Positions 1 through 8,145 are shown, counted from the first letter of the stretch. The stretch: 64,000 nt of DNA from Draconibacterium orientale (GCF_000626635.1 NZ_CP007451.1:3764501-3828500); one strand, 5' to 3'. Notes: generated by a model from the sequence alone, not told the origin. A program made the numbers and translations.

Positions 1-801
1 AAACATGGAATTCCAATTTGGGGGCTTTCGGTTCAGAACGAACCAATGGCTGTTCAAAAGTGGGAATCGTGTGTTTATTCTGCGACTGAAGAACGTGATT
101 TCATTAAAAATTACCTGGGGCCAGCGTTGCACAACAATGGCATGAGTGAGAAAAAGCTAATTGCCTGGGATCATAACCGCGATCAGGTTTACCAAAGAGC
201 TACCACTATTTTAAGCGATCCTGATGCCGCAAAATATGTTTGGGGAATTGGTTTTCACTGGTACGAACCATGGACTGGAGGCGATATGCAGTTTGAAAAC
301 CTGAAGCTGGTAAATGATGCTTTCCCGGAAACAAAGCTTGTGTTCACCGAAGGTTGTATAGAAAAATATGATGCTGAGCGCGTAACCGAATGGTGGCTTG
401 GTGAGCGTTATGGGTATTCAATGTTACACGACTTTAACAATGGTACTGTAGCCTGGACAGATTGGAACGTTTTTCTTGATGAAAATGGAGGGCCAAATCA
501 CGTAGGTAACTTCTGTTATGCACCGGCACATGCCAACACGCAAACGGGAGAAGTGGTATTTACCAATTCTTACTATTACATCGGCCATTTTTCGAAGTTT
601 ATAAAAGCCGGAGCAAAAAGAATAGCTGCCTCTTCAAGTCGTACCGACCTGGAGTCGACAGCTTTTATAAACCCCGATGGTTCGTTGGCTGTTGTGGTTC
701 TTAATCGTTCAGAGGAGGAATTTAACTACTCCTTAATGCTTAACGGAAAGGCTACTGTTTTAAAAAGTTTGCCAAGATCGATAATGACTATTATTCTGTA
801 A
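1..801 (+). CDS. GH30-family glycosidase (glucosylceramidase-like), 3' part
   Basis: The reading frame is open from base 1, so the gene starts left of the window and 266 codons are visible. It looks like a glycoside hydrolase family 30 enzyme (O-glycosyl hydrolase, glucosylceramidase-like), which cleaves beta-glycosidic bonds by a retaining mechanism. The family's acid/base Glu sits in QNEP (codon at 40-42) and the nucleophile Glu in FTEG (codon at 349-351). The tail, with VVVLNRSEEEFNYS, resembles the C-terminal beta-sandwich that packs on the GH30 barrel. The signal peptide, if any, lies outside the window. Substrate cannot be told from sequence; beta-glucoside, beta-1,6-glucan and xylan-type activities all occur in this family. 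It is a chromosomal neighbour and has no link with the mobile element to the right. Confidence 0.85.
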   Translation, partial: KHGIPIWGLSVQNEPMAVQKWESCVYSATEERDFIKNYLGPALHNNGMSEKKLIAWDHNRDQVYQRATTILSDPDAAKYVWGIGFHWYEPWTGGDMQFENLKLVNDAFPETKLVFTEGCIEKYDAERVTEWWLGERYGYSMLHDFNNGTVAWTDWNVFLDENGGPNHVGNFCYAPAHANTQTGEVVFTNSYYYIGHFSKFIKAGAKRIAASSSRTDLESTAFINPDGSLAVVVLNRSEEEFNYSLMLNGKATVLKSLPRSIMTIIL

Positions 802-1055
802 TAAATAAAGACATTGATTTATATAATATTTATCATAGATCAACCTTTTTCATGATTATAAGAGAAGTTGGAAGGTTTGTTTATTTTTTAAATAGTTTAG
901 TTTGAGTAAAGGTAAGTGGCACCGGAATTAATAATGATGGTGCCCTTCTTTATTTGTAGAGTTAGCTTTTTTCCTGAGTTCCGCACTTTCTCAAAGGTGA
1001 AAAATCTAATCTGCACATAAACAGGTGATTAGTCTGTTTTTAGTTGATTTGCACT

Positions 1056-1989
1056 ATGTTTGTGAGAAAAAAAAGAATAAAAGCGGAATTGTAAGTGTGC
1101 AAATCATTGATAAAAGCAGTGGGAAATACAAAATGGTTAAGACAATTGGCAGCTCAAACGATGCTACCGAGATCGACATACTCTACAATCAAGGATTAGA
1201 TTACATCGAGCATTACCAGGGGCAGCAAATCTTTGATTTCTCTACCCGGGATTTCAAAAAAACAATCAAACAAAGCATTCAAAAAATATACATCGATGGG
1301 ATTCATCTTTTACTTGGCAAAATTTATACTGAAATAGGTTTCAATGAAATTTGCGATGATCTTCTCAAACAGCTGGTTTTGGTATGGCTCTCGCACCCGG
1401 CCAGCAAATTAATGACTACGCACAATTTGCAGCGATATTTTTCTGTTGATATCAATGAGGATCGCATCTACAGATACCTGGCAAGATCTATACAGATCAC
1501 AAGGAAAAACTTCAGCAAATTAGCTACAACCATACCAGGAAGATTCTTGGAGGTATTGTTAATGTTGTTTTTTACGATGTTACGACTATCTACTTTCAAA
1601 TAGACGATGAAGATGAAATTCGAAAACGAGGTTTTTCCAAAGAAGGAAGGCATCAAAATCCACAAATAGTTTTAGGACTTCTTGTTGGTCTGGAAGGCTA
1701 TCCGCTGGCCTATGAGATCCACGAAGGGAACAAGTTTAAAGGCCATACAATACTCCCCATTATTGATGCATTTAAAGCTAAATACAAACTGGATAAGCTA
1801 ATTGTAATTACCGACACGGGATTGCTCTCATCATCGAATGTAAAAGAGTTGCAGAAAAAAGGTTACGAGTTTATTCTTGGAGCAAGAATAAAAAATGAGA
1901 GTACAGCCGTAAAACAAAAAATACTTTCACTGAAGCTAGATGATAAAAACTGGGATTCTTCATTACTATTCTATAAGCGGGCAGATTGA
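1056..1989 (+). pseudogene. IS1634-family transposase remnant
   Basis: This is a decayed DDE transposase of the IS1634 (IS4-like) family. The start reads MFVRKK at 1056, but the run of eight A (1067-1074) puts the rest (NKSGIVSVQIIDKSSGKYK) in another frame. A second shift near 1481, consistent with one lost base, moves to the frame that encodes ILGGIVNVVFYDVTT, then HQNPQIVLGLLVGLEGYPL and YEFILGARIKNE, ending at a TGA at 1987-1989. The VVFYDVTT segment is where the first catalytic Asp of this family lies. The usual ~550-residue protein is cut short by almost half, so it cannot be active. I found no convincing terminal inverted repeats. Confidence 0.8.
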
Positions 1990-2010
1990 TTATATCAAAA
2001 TCAGTTTGAT

Positions 2011-2422
2011 TTGATTAATACAACTTTAAAGCAAAGAGCAATTAACCTCTATAAAAACTCCTGGAATCTATGGGTACTTAGTGCGGATACGGGAGACAAT
2101 TTACAGAAAGTGGAGCGCCAGAATTATTATGCCTTTTACTCAGGAGTTGAAATTGAGAAATTTGCGGAGGATTGGAAAACCAGATTTGAGCTTAGTCATG
2201 AAACATAGAATGATAATTTTTACTATGACGTATGACGTAGAAAAAATCTCAAACGACCAAAACGAAATCAGGCTTAGGGCAAATTACATAAAAAGTGTTG
2301 CTCCCAGGTGGTTGGTTGGTACATTTGGCGGGTGTTTCTCTCAAACATACATGAACATAAAAAGTCAGTATAATATAGATGCCGGTGTGGAGTATGATAT
2401 TTTTCCAAGGGATTTTCAGTAA
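2011..2422 (+). pseudogene. Remnant of an outer-membrane beta-barrel protein
   Basis: Two short frames together read like the C-terminal half of a Bacteroidota outer-membrane barrel: QNYYAFYSGVEIEKF, then after an in-frame TAG (2206-2208) and a frame change, IRLRANYIKSVAPRWLVG and YNIDAGVEYDIFP. Alternating hydrophobic residues, aromatic strand ends and the GVEYDIFP ending are typical of such barrels. Both ends are missing. It directly follows the truncated transposase, so the IS probably landed in or next to this gene and the whole stretch then decayed. The family assignment is an impression from the pattern of residues, not from a catalytic motif. Confidence 0.4.
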
Positions 2423-2657
2423 AGTTGCTTAATCGATTATTTTAAGTTTATCGTACAGATCAAACCTATATTATCATTTGCTTTACGAGGATAACAAATC
2501 GAAATATAAACTAAAAAGTTAAATAATTCTAAAAATGTTGTATATTTAATCCTGTACGTGGTTGTTTGTTAGGTGACTTAGGAATATGGGACAGTTTTAT
2601 ATCTACCCAAATCGAGCAAAGGGTAGTATGAATTATTATGAACTAAAAACACATAAT

Positions 2658-3494
2658 ATGGAAAAAACTGTTTACTCGAACATGGTTGATACTTTAGAAG
2701 ACAAACTTAACAAGTTAAAACAAGAAAACCATGATGTCATTACTCAGGCCGGTATAGCCATAGGTTTATGTCTGATCACTTATTCTGAGCTAAAAACCAT
2801 CGTTCTTAAGAATGGATTTGAATCAGATAAAGAGGAAATTAATTTCTTCAAGTATATAAAGCCACGTCTTTGTAGTAAAATAACTTTTTACCGAAAGCAG
2901 TATATTATCGAATCTCATCGTCCAAAGTCTACGAATACACTGCAAATTGAATTTTTGCTTAAAGAAATTGAGAAGTTGCAACTCTTTTTTGAGGAACACC
3001 ATGCACTTATTGAGTACTACAGAAGCAGGCAAACCATCTTTGACGATAAATATTTTAAACGAAATATCACAGAACCACTCATGGGTACAAATAATTACGC
3101 TTATTTGACAGATCCCCAGTTTTCAACTGTTTATGATGGTATCCTGGCCGATATTCTGGCTTATGAAAGTTTGGAAAAATACCTGGCCAATGAGATTCAA
3201 AAGCTACAACATACAGAAGGTAATTCGGGACCGAATGATCATGAATATGTATGGACCGGAAAACTTACCTGGCTCGCAGAGATGATTTATGGCATAGTGG
3301 AAACAGGAGTGATTAATAATGGAAATATTTCGGTAAACAAATTAATCCAGCTCTTCAGTAAAATCTTCAGGCTACCCTCCGAAGATATATACAATGCTTA
3401 CCGATCTGTGTATTCTCGAAAAACAGAACCTTTAATTTTTATTGAGAAAATGCGTGAAGCCCTGCTTAAAAAGATCAATGATAAATATAAATAG
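2658..3494 (+). CDS. RteC-family regulator of element excision/transfer
   Basis: The C-terminal part carries the signature of RteC proteins: WTGKLTWLAEMIYGIVETG followed by VINNGNISVNKLIQLFSKIF, a winged-helix region. In CTnDOT, RteC activates the excision operon. A role in switching this ICE to excision is inferred from the family and from its place at the element's left side. I start it at MEKTVYSNMVDTLEDKLN (2658) because family members begin near that point. An upstream ATG at 2586 would add 24 residues of unlikely sequence. Length 278 aa, normal for the family. No RteA/RteB two-component pair is seen beside it, which differs from CTnDOT. Confidence 0.75.
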   Translation: MEKTVYSNMVDTLEDKLNKLKQENHDVITQAGIAIGLCLITYSELKTIVLKNGFESDKEEINFFKYIKPRLCSKITFYRKQYIIESHRPKSTNTLQIEFLLKEIEKLQLFFEEHHALIEYYRSRQTIFDDKYFKRNITEPLMGTNNYAYLTDPQFSTVYDGILADILAYESLEKYLANEIQKLQHTEGNSGPNDHEYVWTGKLTWLAEMIYGIVETGVINNGNISVNKLIQLFSKIFRLPSEDIYNAYRSVYSRKTEPLIFIEKMREALLKKINDKYK

Positions 3495-3788
3495 GAACAA
3501 TAAAATTTCATGTAATTATGGATTGGATTATCTTTGCAGCAGATAATGTAAATAATTCTCTCTGACGTGAGAGAACTACAATAATGATATTAGAGCGTTA
3601 GCTTTTATTCTTGCAAAAGAAAATCGCCAATTTTTTACACAACAAGGATATAGGTATGACGCCCACGATTCAGCGTGGGCTCAACTTATTTGTTGTGTGG
3701 GTGTTTGGCGATACCTATTTTGCAAATGCAGTTCGTAGCCCGCGCTCTTCTTATCTCCCAATTACAGTTGTATTAATAAGGAGATAAC
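3495..3788. other. Intergenic stretch with two strong stem-loops
   Basis: About 294 bases without a gene. A perfect 7-bp hairpin, TTCTCTC-TGACGT-GAGAGAA, lies at 3556-3575, without a T-run, so it is not a clear intrinsic terminator. The rest is dominated by the long imperfect hairpin at 3611-3725, described separately. A purine-rich AAGGAGAT at 3777-3784 serves as ribosome binding site for the next small gene. Confidence 0.6.
3611..3725. repeat. 115-nt nested imperfect inverted repeat (structured RNA or ssDNA candidate)
   Basis: Several inverted pairs are nested in the right order. The outermost is TTGCAAAA (3611-3618) with TTTTGCAA (3718-3725). Next come TCGCCAA (3624-3630) with TTGGCGA (3705-3711), then ACACAACAA (3637-3645) with TTGTTGTGT (3690-3698). 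The inner hairpin is GCCCACG-ATTCAG-CGTGGGC (3661-3680). Such nesting over 115 bases is unlikely by chance. It could be a small structured RNA, a leader of the following gene, or a folded single-stranded origin used in transfer or replication. Confidence 0.55.
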
Positions 3789-4025
3789 ATGGCAACTAAA
3801 AAAAACAAAGAATTTGCAGATTTGATTGCTCCCTTTACTGCTTGTCCTTTTGAAAAGGTAGAAGTAGATTGTCCGTTTTCAGATTTTGGGAATCACAAAG
3901 GTTTGGACGAAATTCTAAAACTCATTGATCAACTTCCTGATGAAAAACTTATATCCTTGCGAGAGCACCATAAAACTTGTCAGGAATGGAAGATTGAAAA
4001 AGGGGAAGCAATTGTAAATATCTAA
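3789..4025 (+). CDS. Small hypothetical protein (78 aa)
   Basis: I do not recognise this protein. It is 78 aa, soluble, with three cysteines (ACPF, DCPF and KTCQEW) and a charged helix-rich second half (LDEILKLIDQLPDEKLISLREHHKTC). A good Shine-Dalgarno-like AAGGAGAT lies just before the ATG, which supports translation. It stands between the long hairpin and the first copy of the 37-bp regulatory repeat, so it seems to be its own transcription unit. The cysteine spacing could allow metal binding, but there is no clear motif. Confidence 0.6.
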   Translation: MATKKNKEFADLIAPFTACPFEKVEVDCPFSDFGNHKGLDEILKLIDQLPDEKLISLREHHKTCQEWKIEKGEAIVNI

Positions 4026-4032
4026 CACTTAC

Positions 4033-4069
4033 TTAACCATATAAAAAATACACCTGTATTTAGGTGTTT
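4033..4069 (+). promoter_or_regulatory. 37-bp repeated upstream element, copy 1
   Basis: The sequence beginning TTAACCATATAAAAAATACA is repeated at 8109-8145 with 35 of 37 bases identical. It contains the inverted pair ACACCT-GTATTT-AGGTGT. Each copy lies about 60-70 bases before the first gene of an ICE operon, here the HTH gene at 4136. The position suggests a shared promoter/operator, bound perhaps by an element-encoded regulator. Confidence 0.5.
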
Positions 4070-4135
4070 AATTTTCCGCATAGGAATTTCAATATTTGGC
4101 AAAACTCAAATTGTATCATTTAAAAACAATTAGTT

Positions 4136-4432
4136 ATGCCAACAGAAATTGTAACCACTGATGATCTTCGGGAATTCAAACTCGAACTGATCAAAGAAAT
4201 CAAACAGCTCTTCGCCGCCCATCACGGGCAACCTTCCAAAAAATGGTTAAAATCCTACGAAGTCAGAAAGTTGCTGGGGATCTCACCTGGTACATTACAA
4301 AACCTTCGTGTAAATGGCACTTTGGCCTACACGAAAATAGGAGGAGTAATCTTTTATGACAGTGAAGAGATCCAAAAAATGATGATGGAAAACAGAGTCC
4401 AAAACCGCTTTGAGTTTGGACGCAGGAAATGA
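4136..4432 (+). CDS. Helix-turn-helix (excisionase-like) DNA-binding protein
   Basis: A 98-aa protein with an N-terminal helix (DDLREFKLELIKEIKQLF) and a MerR/excisionase-type winged HTH: KKWLKSYEVRKLLGISPGTL followed by QNLRVNGTLAYTKIGGVIFY. This family is common in Bacteroidota conjugative transposons, where members act as excision factors or regulators. It overlaps the next gene by 4 bases (ATGA), so the two are translated together. It comes first after the 37-bp regulatory element, which makes it a candidate regulator of its own operon. Confidence 0.75.
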   Translation: MPTEIVTTDDLREFKLELIKEIKQLFAAHHGQPSKKWLKSYEVRKLLGISPGTLQNLRVNGTLAYTKIGGVIFYDSEEIQKMMMENRVQNRFEFGRRK

Positions 4433-4956
4433 ACTATATCAAACATCAAACCGCTTTATTTGAACGGTTTGCTGATGATAACAGGATCACGCCATTTCAT
4501 ATCAGTCTTTATTTTGCACTGTTTCAGCTATGGAATAGAAACCGTTTTCGGAATCCTTTTCCCATTCTAAGGGAAGAGGTAATGCTTTTGGCGCATATCG
4601 GTTCTACCAACACCTATGCAAAATGTATAAAACAGCTTCGGGATTGGGGCTATATTGACTATACCTCCTCGGGAAATCTGTATACCGGTTGGAAAGTTTC
4701 CTGTATCACTTTTGATACCGGAACTGCGACTAGAACTGATACAGGAAGTGCGACGAGAAGTAATACCGGAACTGCGACTGGAACTGCGACCGGAAGTGAT
4801 ACCAGAAGTGCGACGGTATATAAGGAAGAAAACAATACAAACAGAACAAACAGTACTAAACAGGATCACCATAAAATCGTTAAAAATGGAAAGCAAAAGA
4901 AATCCACAGGGCGCTTCCACATCAACAACGACAAAGATTATTCGGAACCCTTATAA
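4429..4956 (+). CDS. ICE accessory protein with winged-helix N-terminus and TGTA tetrapeptide repeats
   Basis: The first ~95 residues (HISLYFALFQLWNRNRFRNP, then REEVMLLAHIGSTNTYAKC and IKQLRDWGYIDY) look like the winged-helix domain found in replication- or transcription-associated proteins of Bacteroidota conjugative elements. Residues ~97-128 are eight tetrapeptide units T-[GR]-[TS]-[ADN], encoded by a 12-bp tandem repeat. The tail is basic and rich in Asn and Lys. It overlaps the HTH gene upstream by 4 bases and the ATPase gene downstream by 71 bases, a compact arrangement that suggests joint translation. Exact function unknown; together with the ATPase it may serve element replication. 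Confidence 0.65.
   Translation: MNYIKHQTALFERFADDNRITPFHISLYFALFQLWNRNRFRNPFPILREEVMLLAHIGSTNTYAKCIKQLRDWGYIDYTSSGNLYTGWKVSCITFDTGTATRTDTGSATRSNTGTATGTATGSDTRSATVYKEENNTNRTNSTKQDHHKIVKNGKQKKSTGRFHINNDKDYSEPL
4717..4812 (+). repeat. Tandem repeat, eight 12-bp units
   Basis: Eight consecutive imperfect 12-mers of the form ACCGGAACTGCG / ACTAGAACTGAT / ACAGGAAGTGCG, inside the coding region of the 4429 gene. Because the unit is a multiple of three, changes in copy number keep the frame. The repeats could simply be a protein linker, or could act as DNA iterons bound by a replication protein. Confidence 0.8.
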
Positions 4957-5602
4957 AGAAATTGCTCAGTTTAAAGATGGGATGTTCCGGTTTAATTTTA
5001 CCGAAAGCAGAAACTGGTTGGAAGACCAGGGGAAACAAATCTTTGGTTCGCACTTTTATATCGATCCGCTTGATCATCCATTAATTCATGATCTTTTGAT
5101 CTATGCCATTGGAGACAAGGAAACAGCAGGAAAACGAAATCTGGATCTGAATAAAGGGATTCTGCTAACCGGGCCGGTCGGATGCGGAAAAACATCGATT
5201 ATGATGCTCATTCGATATTTCTTTCCTCCCGATAAAAAGTATCGGATAAAATCCACGCGTAAAATTAGTTTTGAATTTGAGAGTGACGGTTTTAAAGTGA
5301 TAAAACGTTATGCACCGGAATCCGAAGTCAAAAATACCAAATTGCGATCACCCAATTATTGTTTTGATGACCTTGGAATTGAACAGGTACAAAAACACTT
5401 TGGGAATGAGTGCGATGTAATGGGAGAGATTCTTCTCAGCCGGTATGATTTGTTTATCTCGGAAAAAGTGATGACACATATTACCACCAATCTATCTGCA
5501 TCCGAAATTGAACAGCGTTATGGTAATCGTGTTCGTAGCCGGATGCGAGCCATGTTTAATCTGATGGCTTTTAGTAAGGGTAGCGAAGACAAGAGAATTT
5601 GA
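4886..5602 (+). CDS. AAA+ ATPase, DnaC/IstB-like
   Basis: A 238-aa P-loop ATPase. Walker A is GPVGCGKTS in ILLTGPVGCGKTSIMML, Walker B is NYCFDDLG, and a sensor-like THITTNLSASEIEQRYGNR with a following arginine-rich RVRSRMR fits the IstB/DnaC helicase-loader type. I choose the ATG at 4886 (MESKRNPQG); the longer open frame upstream runs through the repeat region of the previous gene and looks spurious. Likely role: helping replication or transfer of the element by loading a helicase, inferred only from family. The N-terminal ~60 residues before the P-loop are ICE-specific. Confidence 0.75.
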   Translation: MESKRNPQGASTSTTTKIIRNPYKEIAQFKDGMFRFNFTESRNWLEDQGKQIFGSHFYIDPLDHPLIHDLLIYAIGDKETAGKRNLDLNKGILLTGPVGCGKTSIMMLIRYFFPPDKKYRIKSTRKISFEFESDGFKVIKRYAPESEVKNTKLRSPNYCFDDLGIEQVQKHFGNECDVMGEILLSRYDLFISEKVMTHITTNLSASEIEQRYGNRVRSRMRAMFNLMAFSKGSEDKRI

Positions 5603-5605
5603 AAT

Positions 5606-5652
5606 GTTGAATATTATCAACTAAATATTTATATTTGTGGAAAATAATCAAC
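5606..5652 (+). promoter_or_regulatory. Promoter and likely HipB operator of hipBA
   Basis: TATATTTG at 5630-5637 fits the Bacteroidota -7 consensus TAnnTTTG, with a TTG at 5607-5609 at about the right distance for the -33 box. The -33 box sits within an inverted repeat GTTGA-ATATTA-TCAAC (5606-5621), and a second TAATCAAC lies at 5645-5652 just before the ATG. Two related half-sites around the promoter fit autorepression by HipB, the usual arrangement for hip operons. Confidence 0.45.
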
Positions 5653-5655
5653 ATT

Positions 5656-5943
5656 ATGAGGCCAAAGAAAAATATTATCTTTCCAAAACACCTGCAGATA
5701 ATGGAACGTCTGGGCGAGAATATAAAGCTGGCTCGTAAAAGGAGAAAGCTGACAACGGTTCAGGTAGCAGAGCGTGCCGATATCGACAGAACAACCCTTT
5801 ACCAGATAGAAAAAGGGAATCCGAAAGTATCAATGGGGGCTTACTTTAACGTGCTAAGAGTTTTAGGTTTGCAGGATGATTTTCTGAAACTGGCTGCCGA
5901 CGATACTTTGGGTAGAAAATTACAGGACCTGGATTTATTGTAA
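5656..5943 (+). CDS. hipB: HipB-like antitoxin (XRE family repressor)
   Basis: A 95-aa XRE-family protein: GENIKLARKRRKLTTVQVAE, then RADIDRTTLYQIEKGNP and VSMGAYFNVLRVLGL form the five-helix Cro/C1-type HTH. It directly precedes the HipA kinase gene with 30 bases between them, so it is the antitoxin and repressor of the pair. I start it at the ATG at 5656 (MRPKKNIIF), behind the promoter; an upstream TTG would overlap the -7 box. HipB normally binds HipA and the operator together. On an ICE, such a pair may help maintain the element. Confidence 0.85.
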   Translation: MRPKKNIIFPKHLQIMERLGENIKLARKRRKLTTVQVAERADIDRTTLYQIEKGNPKVSMGAYFNVLRVLGLQDDFLKLAADDTLGRKLQDLDLL

Positions 5944-5973
5944 ACCTCCTTCACGAATAAAGAGCTTGAAAAT

Positions 5974-7224
5974 ATGGCAACAGCAAAAACAGATATATAC
6001 GTTTACGCCCACTGGAAAGGGCTTTCGGATCCTCAGTTGATAGGAATCCTTTCTGCCCATGCAGCCAAGGGAAGAAAAGCATTTAGTTTTGAATATACTG
6101 CTGCCTGGCTAAAATCGGCGGAATACCGCTTGCTGGATCCGGATATTCAGTTTTATGGCGGTCCGCAATTTCCGAATAACAAGGAAAATTTTGGCCTGTT
6201 TCTGGATAGTATGCCGGATACCTGGGGAAGAACATTGATGAAGAGGCGTGCAGCACAGGAAGCTGCTGAAAAAGGGGAGCGGGCAAAAACGTTGTATGAA
6301 GTGGATTATTTACTCGGAGTACTGGATGAAAGCCGTATGGGAGCTTTGCGCTTTAAAACCGATCCCAACGGTCCTTTTCTTGATAACAACGAACAGTCCC
6401 CAACACCGCCTTGGTCTTCGGTTGCTGAGTTGCAGGAAGCCGCGAGTAATATTGAAAACGAAACCAACAACGATGCGGTAAAGAAATGGCTGGCCATACT
6501 AATTGCACCGGGCTCATCACTGGGAGGAGCCCGACCCAAAGCCAATATACTGGATAAAGATCATAACCTTTGGATTGCCAAGTTTCCAGCTAAAAACGAT
6601 ACGATAGATAAAGCGGCCTGGGAATATCTGGCCTGGCAACTGGCTTTAAAAGCAGGGATCAACATGTCAGAATGCAGGATCAGTAAAGTAGCAGGAAAGT
6701 ACAACACCTTTTTTACCAAACGTTTTGACCGGGAACAGGAACAGCGGATTCATTTTGCCTCTGCCATGACCATGACCGGAAATAACGAAGATACGATCAG
6801 GGATAATCCTGCAAGTTACCTTGAAATGGCTGAATTTATTCAAAACCACGGTACCCGTATAAACGAGCATCTGGAACAGCTATGGCGTAGAATTGTATTC
6901 AATATCGCAATTTCCAATACGGATGATCACCTGCGTAACCACGGTTTTCTTTTAACTGAAAAAGGCTGGGTATTGTCACCGGCTTATGATATCAATCCCT
7001 CGATTGATAAAGATGGCCTGGCCTTAAATATTGACATGGATAACAATGCCCTGGATTATGAGCTGGCAAAAAGTGTAGGCCCGTTTTTCCGGTTGGATAA
7101 CAAGCAAATGGACCGGATAATTGATGAAGTCACCACTTCGGTAAAGAACTGGCGCAAAATGGCAAAGACTATTGGCATCTCCAACAGTGAACAGGACTTG
7201 ATGGCCAAAGCATTTCACATTTAA
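5974..7224 (+). CDS. hipA: HipA-like serine/threonine kinase toxin
   Basis: A 416-aa HipA family kinase. Family hallmarks: the N-terminal HipA domain with GLFLDSMPDTWGRTLMKRR; the glycine-rich ATP-binding loop SSLGGARPKANI with its Lys; and the catalytic block NIAISNTDDHLRNHGFLL followed by LSPAYDINPS, which holds the catalytic Asp and the Mg-binding Asp. HipA of E. coli phosphorylates GltX; related kinases hit other tRNA-charging enzymes, and the target here is unknown. Full length, no missing catalytic residue visible. Paired with hipB just upstream. Confidence 0.9.
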   Translation: MATAKTDIYVYAHWKGLSDPQLIGILSAHAAKGRKAFSFEYTAAWLKSAEYRLLDPDIQFYGGPQFPNNKENFGLFLDSMPDTWGRTLMKRRAAQEAAEKGERAKTLYEVDYLLGVLDESRMGALRFKTDPNGPFLDNNEQSPTPPWSSVAELQEAASNIENETNNDAVKKWLAILIAPGSSLGGARPKANILDKDHNLWIAKFPAKNDTIDKAAWEYLAWQLALKAGINMSECRISKVAGKYNTFFTKRFDREQEQRIHFASAMTMTGNNEDTIRDNPASYLEMAEFIQNHGTRINEHLEQLWRRIVFNIAISNTDDHLRNHGFLLTEKGWVLSPAYDINPSIDKDGLALNIDMDNNALDYELAKSVGPFFRLDNKQMDRIIDEVTTSVKNWRKMAKTIGISNSEQDLMAKAFHI

Positions 7225-8108
7225 TTCATCCCTGCAATTTCTATTGGCTAATTCCTGTGCATCGGCCCATTATTCCGGTGTGCTGAACCAGCTTTGCTCA
7301 TGATTCGCAGGTTTTCGCTCTCCTGATGATATCCCGGAATGAAAAGCCTCATTGCACCACACAGCAAGAGCCGGAACTCCGGTTCGCTTTGCTCCATTCC
7401 TTCCCGTAGTTTCCTTTCACCTGCCCGGATTTTTGGCCACCCACTTTCCACCCCAAAGCAAAAATCCGAAGTCATGTTCCAGTCACGCCATCCCCATTCA
7501 CAATACTTCCCTGCATTCCAGCACTTGCCTTTAGCCTTCCCGCATAATAACTTTAACAGGTATTGAGGTATTTCTCCCGTGCCGCGGCTCTTTTCCCTGA
7601 CGGGCTCCGACACTCCCTAAACCCGTTCGCGCACTCACGGGATATGGTTGTTAGTCTCGCCCTTACAGAGAAAAACGCCTTCAGGCACCGCACGGAAAGA
7701 GCCCTCTTTTCGTTTCACTTCTGTCCGGCACTTTCCTGAAGCCTGCACACATTATTACTTGACAGTTCATTGTTTTTTAAAGGTTGAAAACAAAAAAAAG
7801 ACGCCCAAAGATCTCCATCCTCCGCCAATGCCCACGCTCATTAAACCGCAAGGCTAAATAAATGTCCCGTTTTATTGGTTTAAAAGTTTGATTTTGAAAG
7901 ATTGCAGGGACGGGCCAGCCTTGCCGTTTATCTCCGGATGGCGGTTCCATGGGCTTTCTTCTCTTTTTTTTCTTTTTTTTCTCTTCTTTTGGGGATTATT
8001 TTATTTTACCAAATAAAATTAAAACAACCTGTTATTTAGTGTGGTTGAGGTTATTCAGACCTGAAACATACTATTTCAATTAAATTTTATGATATAGAGG
8101 GGATTTAT
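7225..8108. other. Gene-poor stretch between hipA and the tra operon
   Basis: About 880 bases without a gene I can support. Bases 7330-7860 are markedly C-rich and G-poor on the + strand; an open frame of 121 codons on the - strand (7248-7613) is rich in Gly, Trp and Arg and looks like a by-product of that composition. A pyrimidine tract (mostly T with some C) spans about 7955-7989. A perfect 9-bp hairpin ATTTTATTT-TACC-AAATAAAAT lies at 7998-8019. The strand bias hints at a single-stranded or transcribed non-coding function, but no known RNA family is recognised. Confidence 0.5.
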
Positions 8109-8145
8109 TTAACCATATAAAAAATACATGTGTATTTAGGTGTTT
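8109..8145 (+). promoter_or_regulatory. 37-bp repeated upstream element, copy 2
   Basis: Second copy of the element at 4033-4069 (35 of 37 identical; the two differences fall in the left arm of the ACACCT/AGGTGT pair, which here reads ACATGT). It is followed by a T-run and lies 60 bases before the first gene of the Tra operon, so it probably controls transfer gene expression together with the HTH operon. Confidence 0.5.

Noticed and set aside
4655-4885. Longer start for the IstB/DnaC-like ATPase
   Set aside because: The upstream frame reads through the 12-bp repeats of the preceding gene in another phase and gives an unlikely Arg/Glu/Leu repeat; the ATG at 4886 fits the family better.
7248-7613. 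Open frame of 121 codons on the - strand
   Set aside because: Composition follows the strand bias of the region, no domain or ribosome site is visible, and overlapping + strand frames are equally open.
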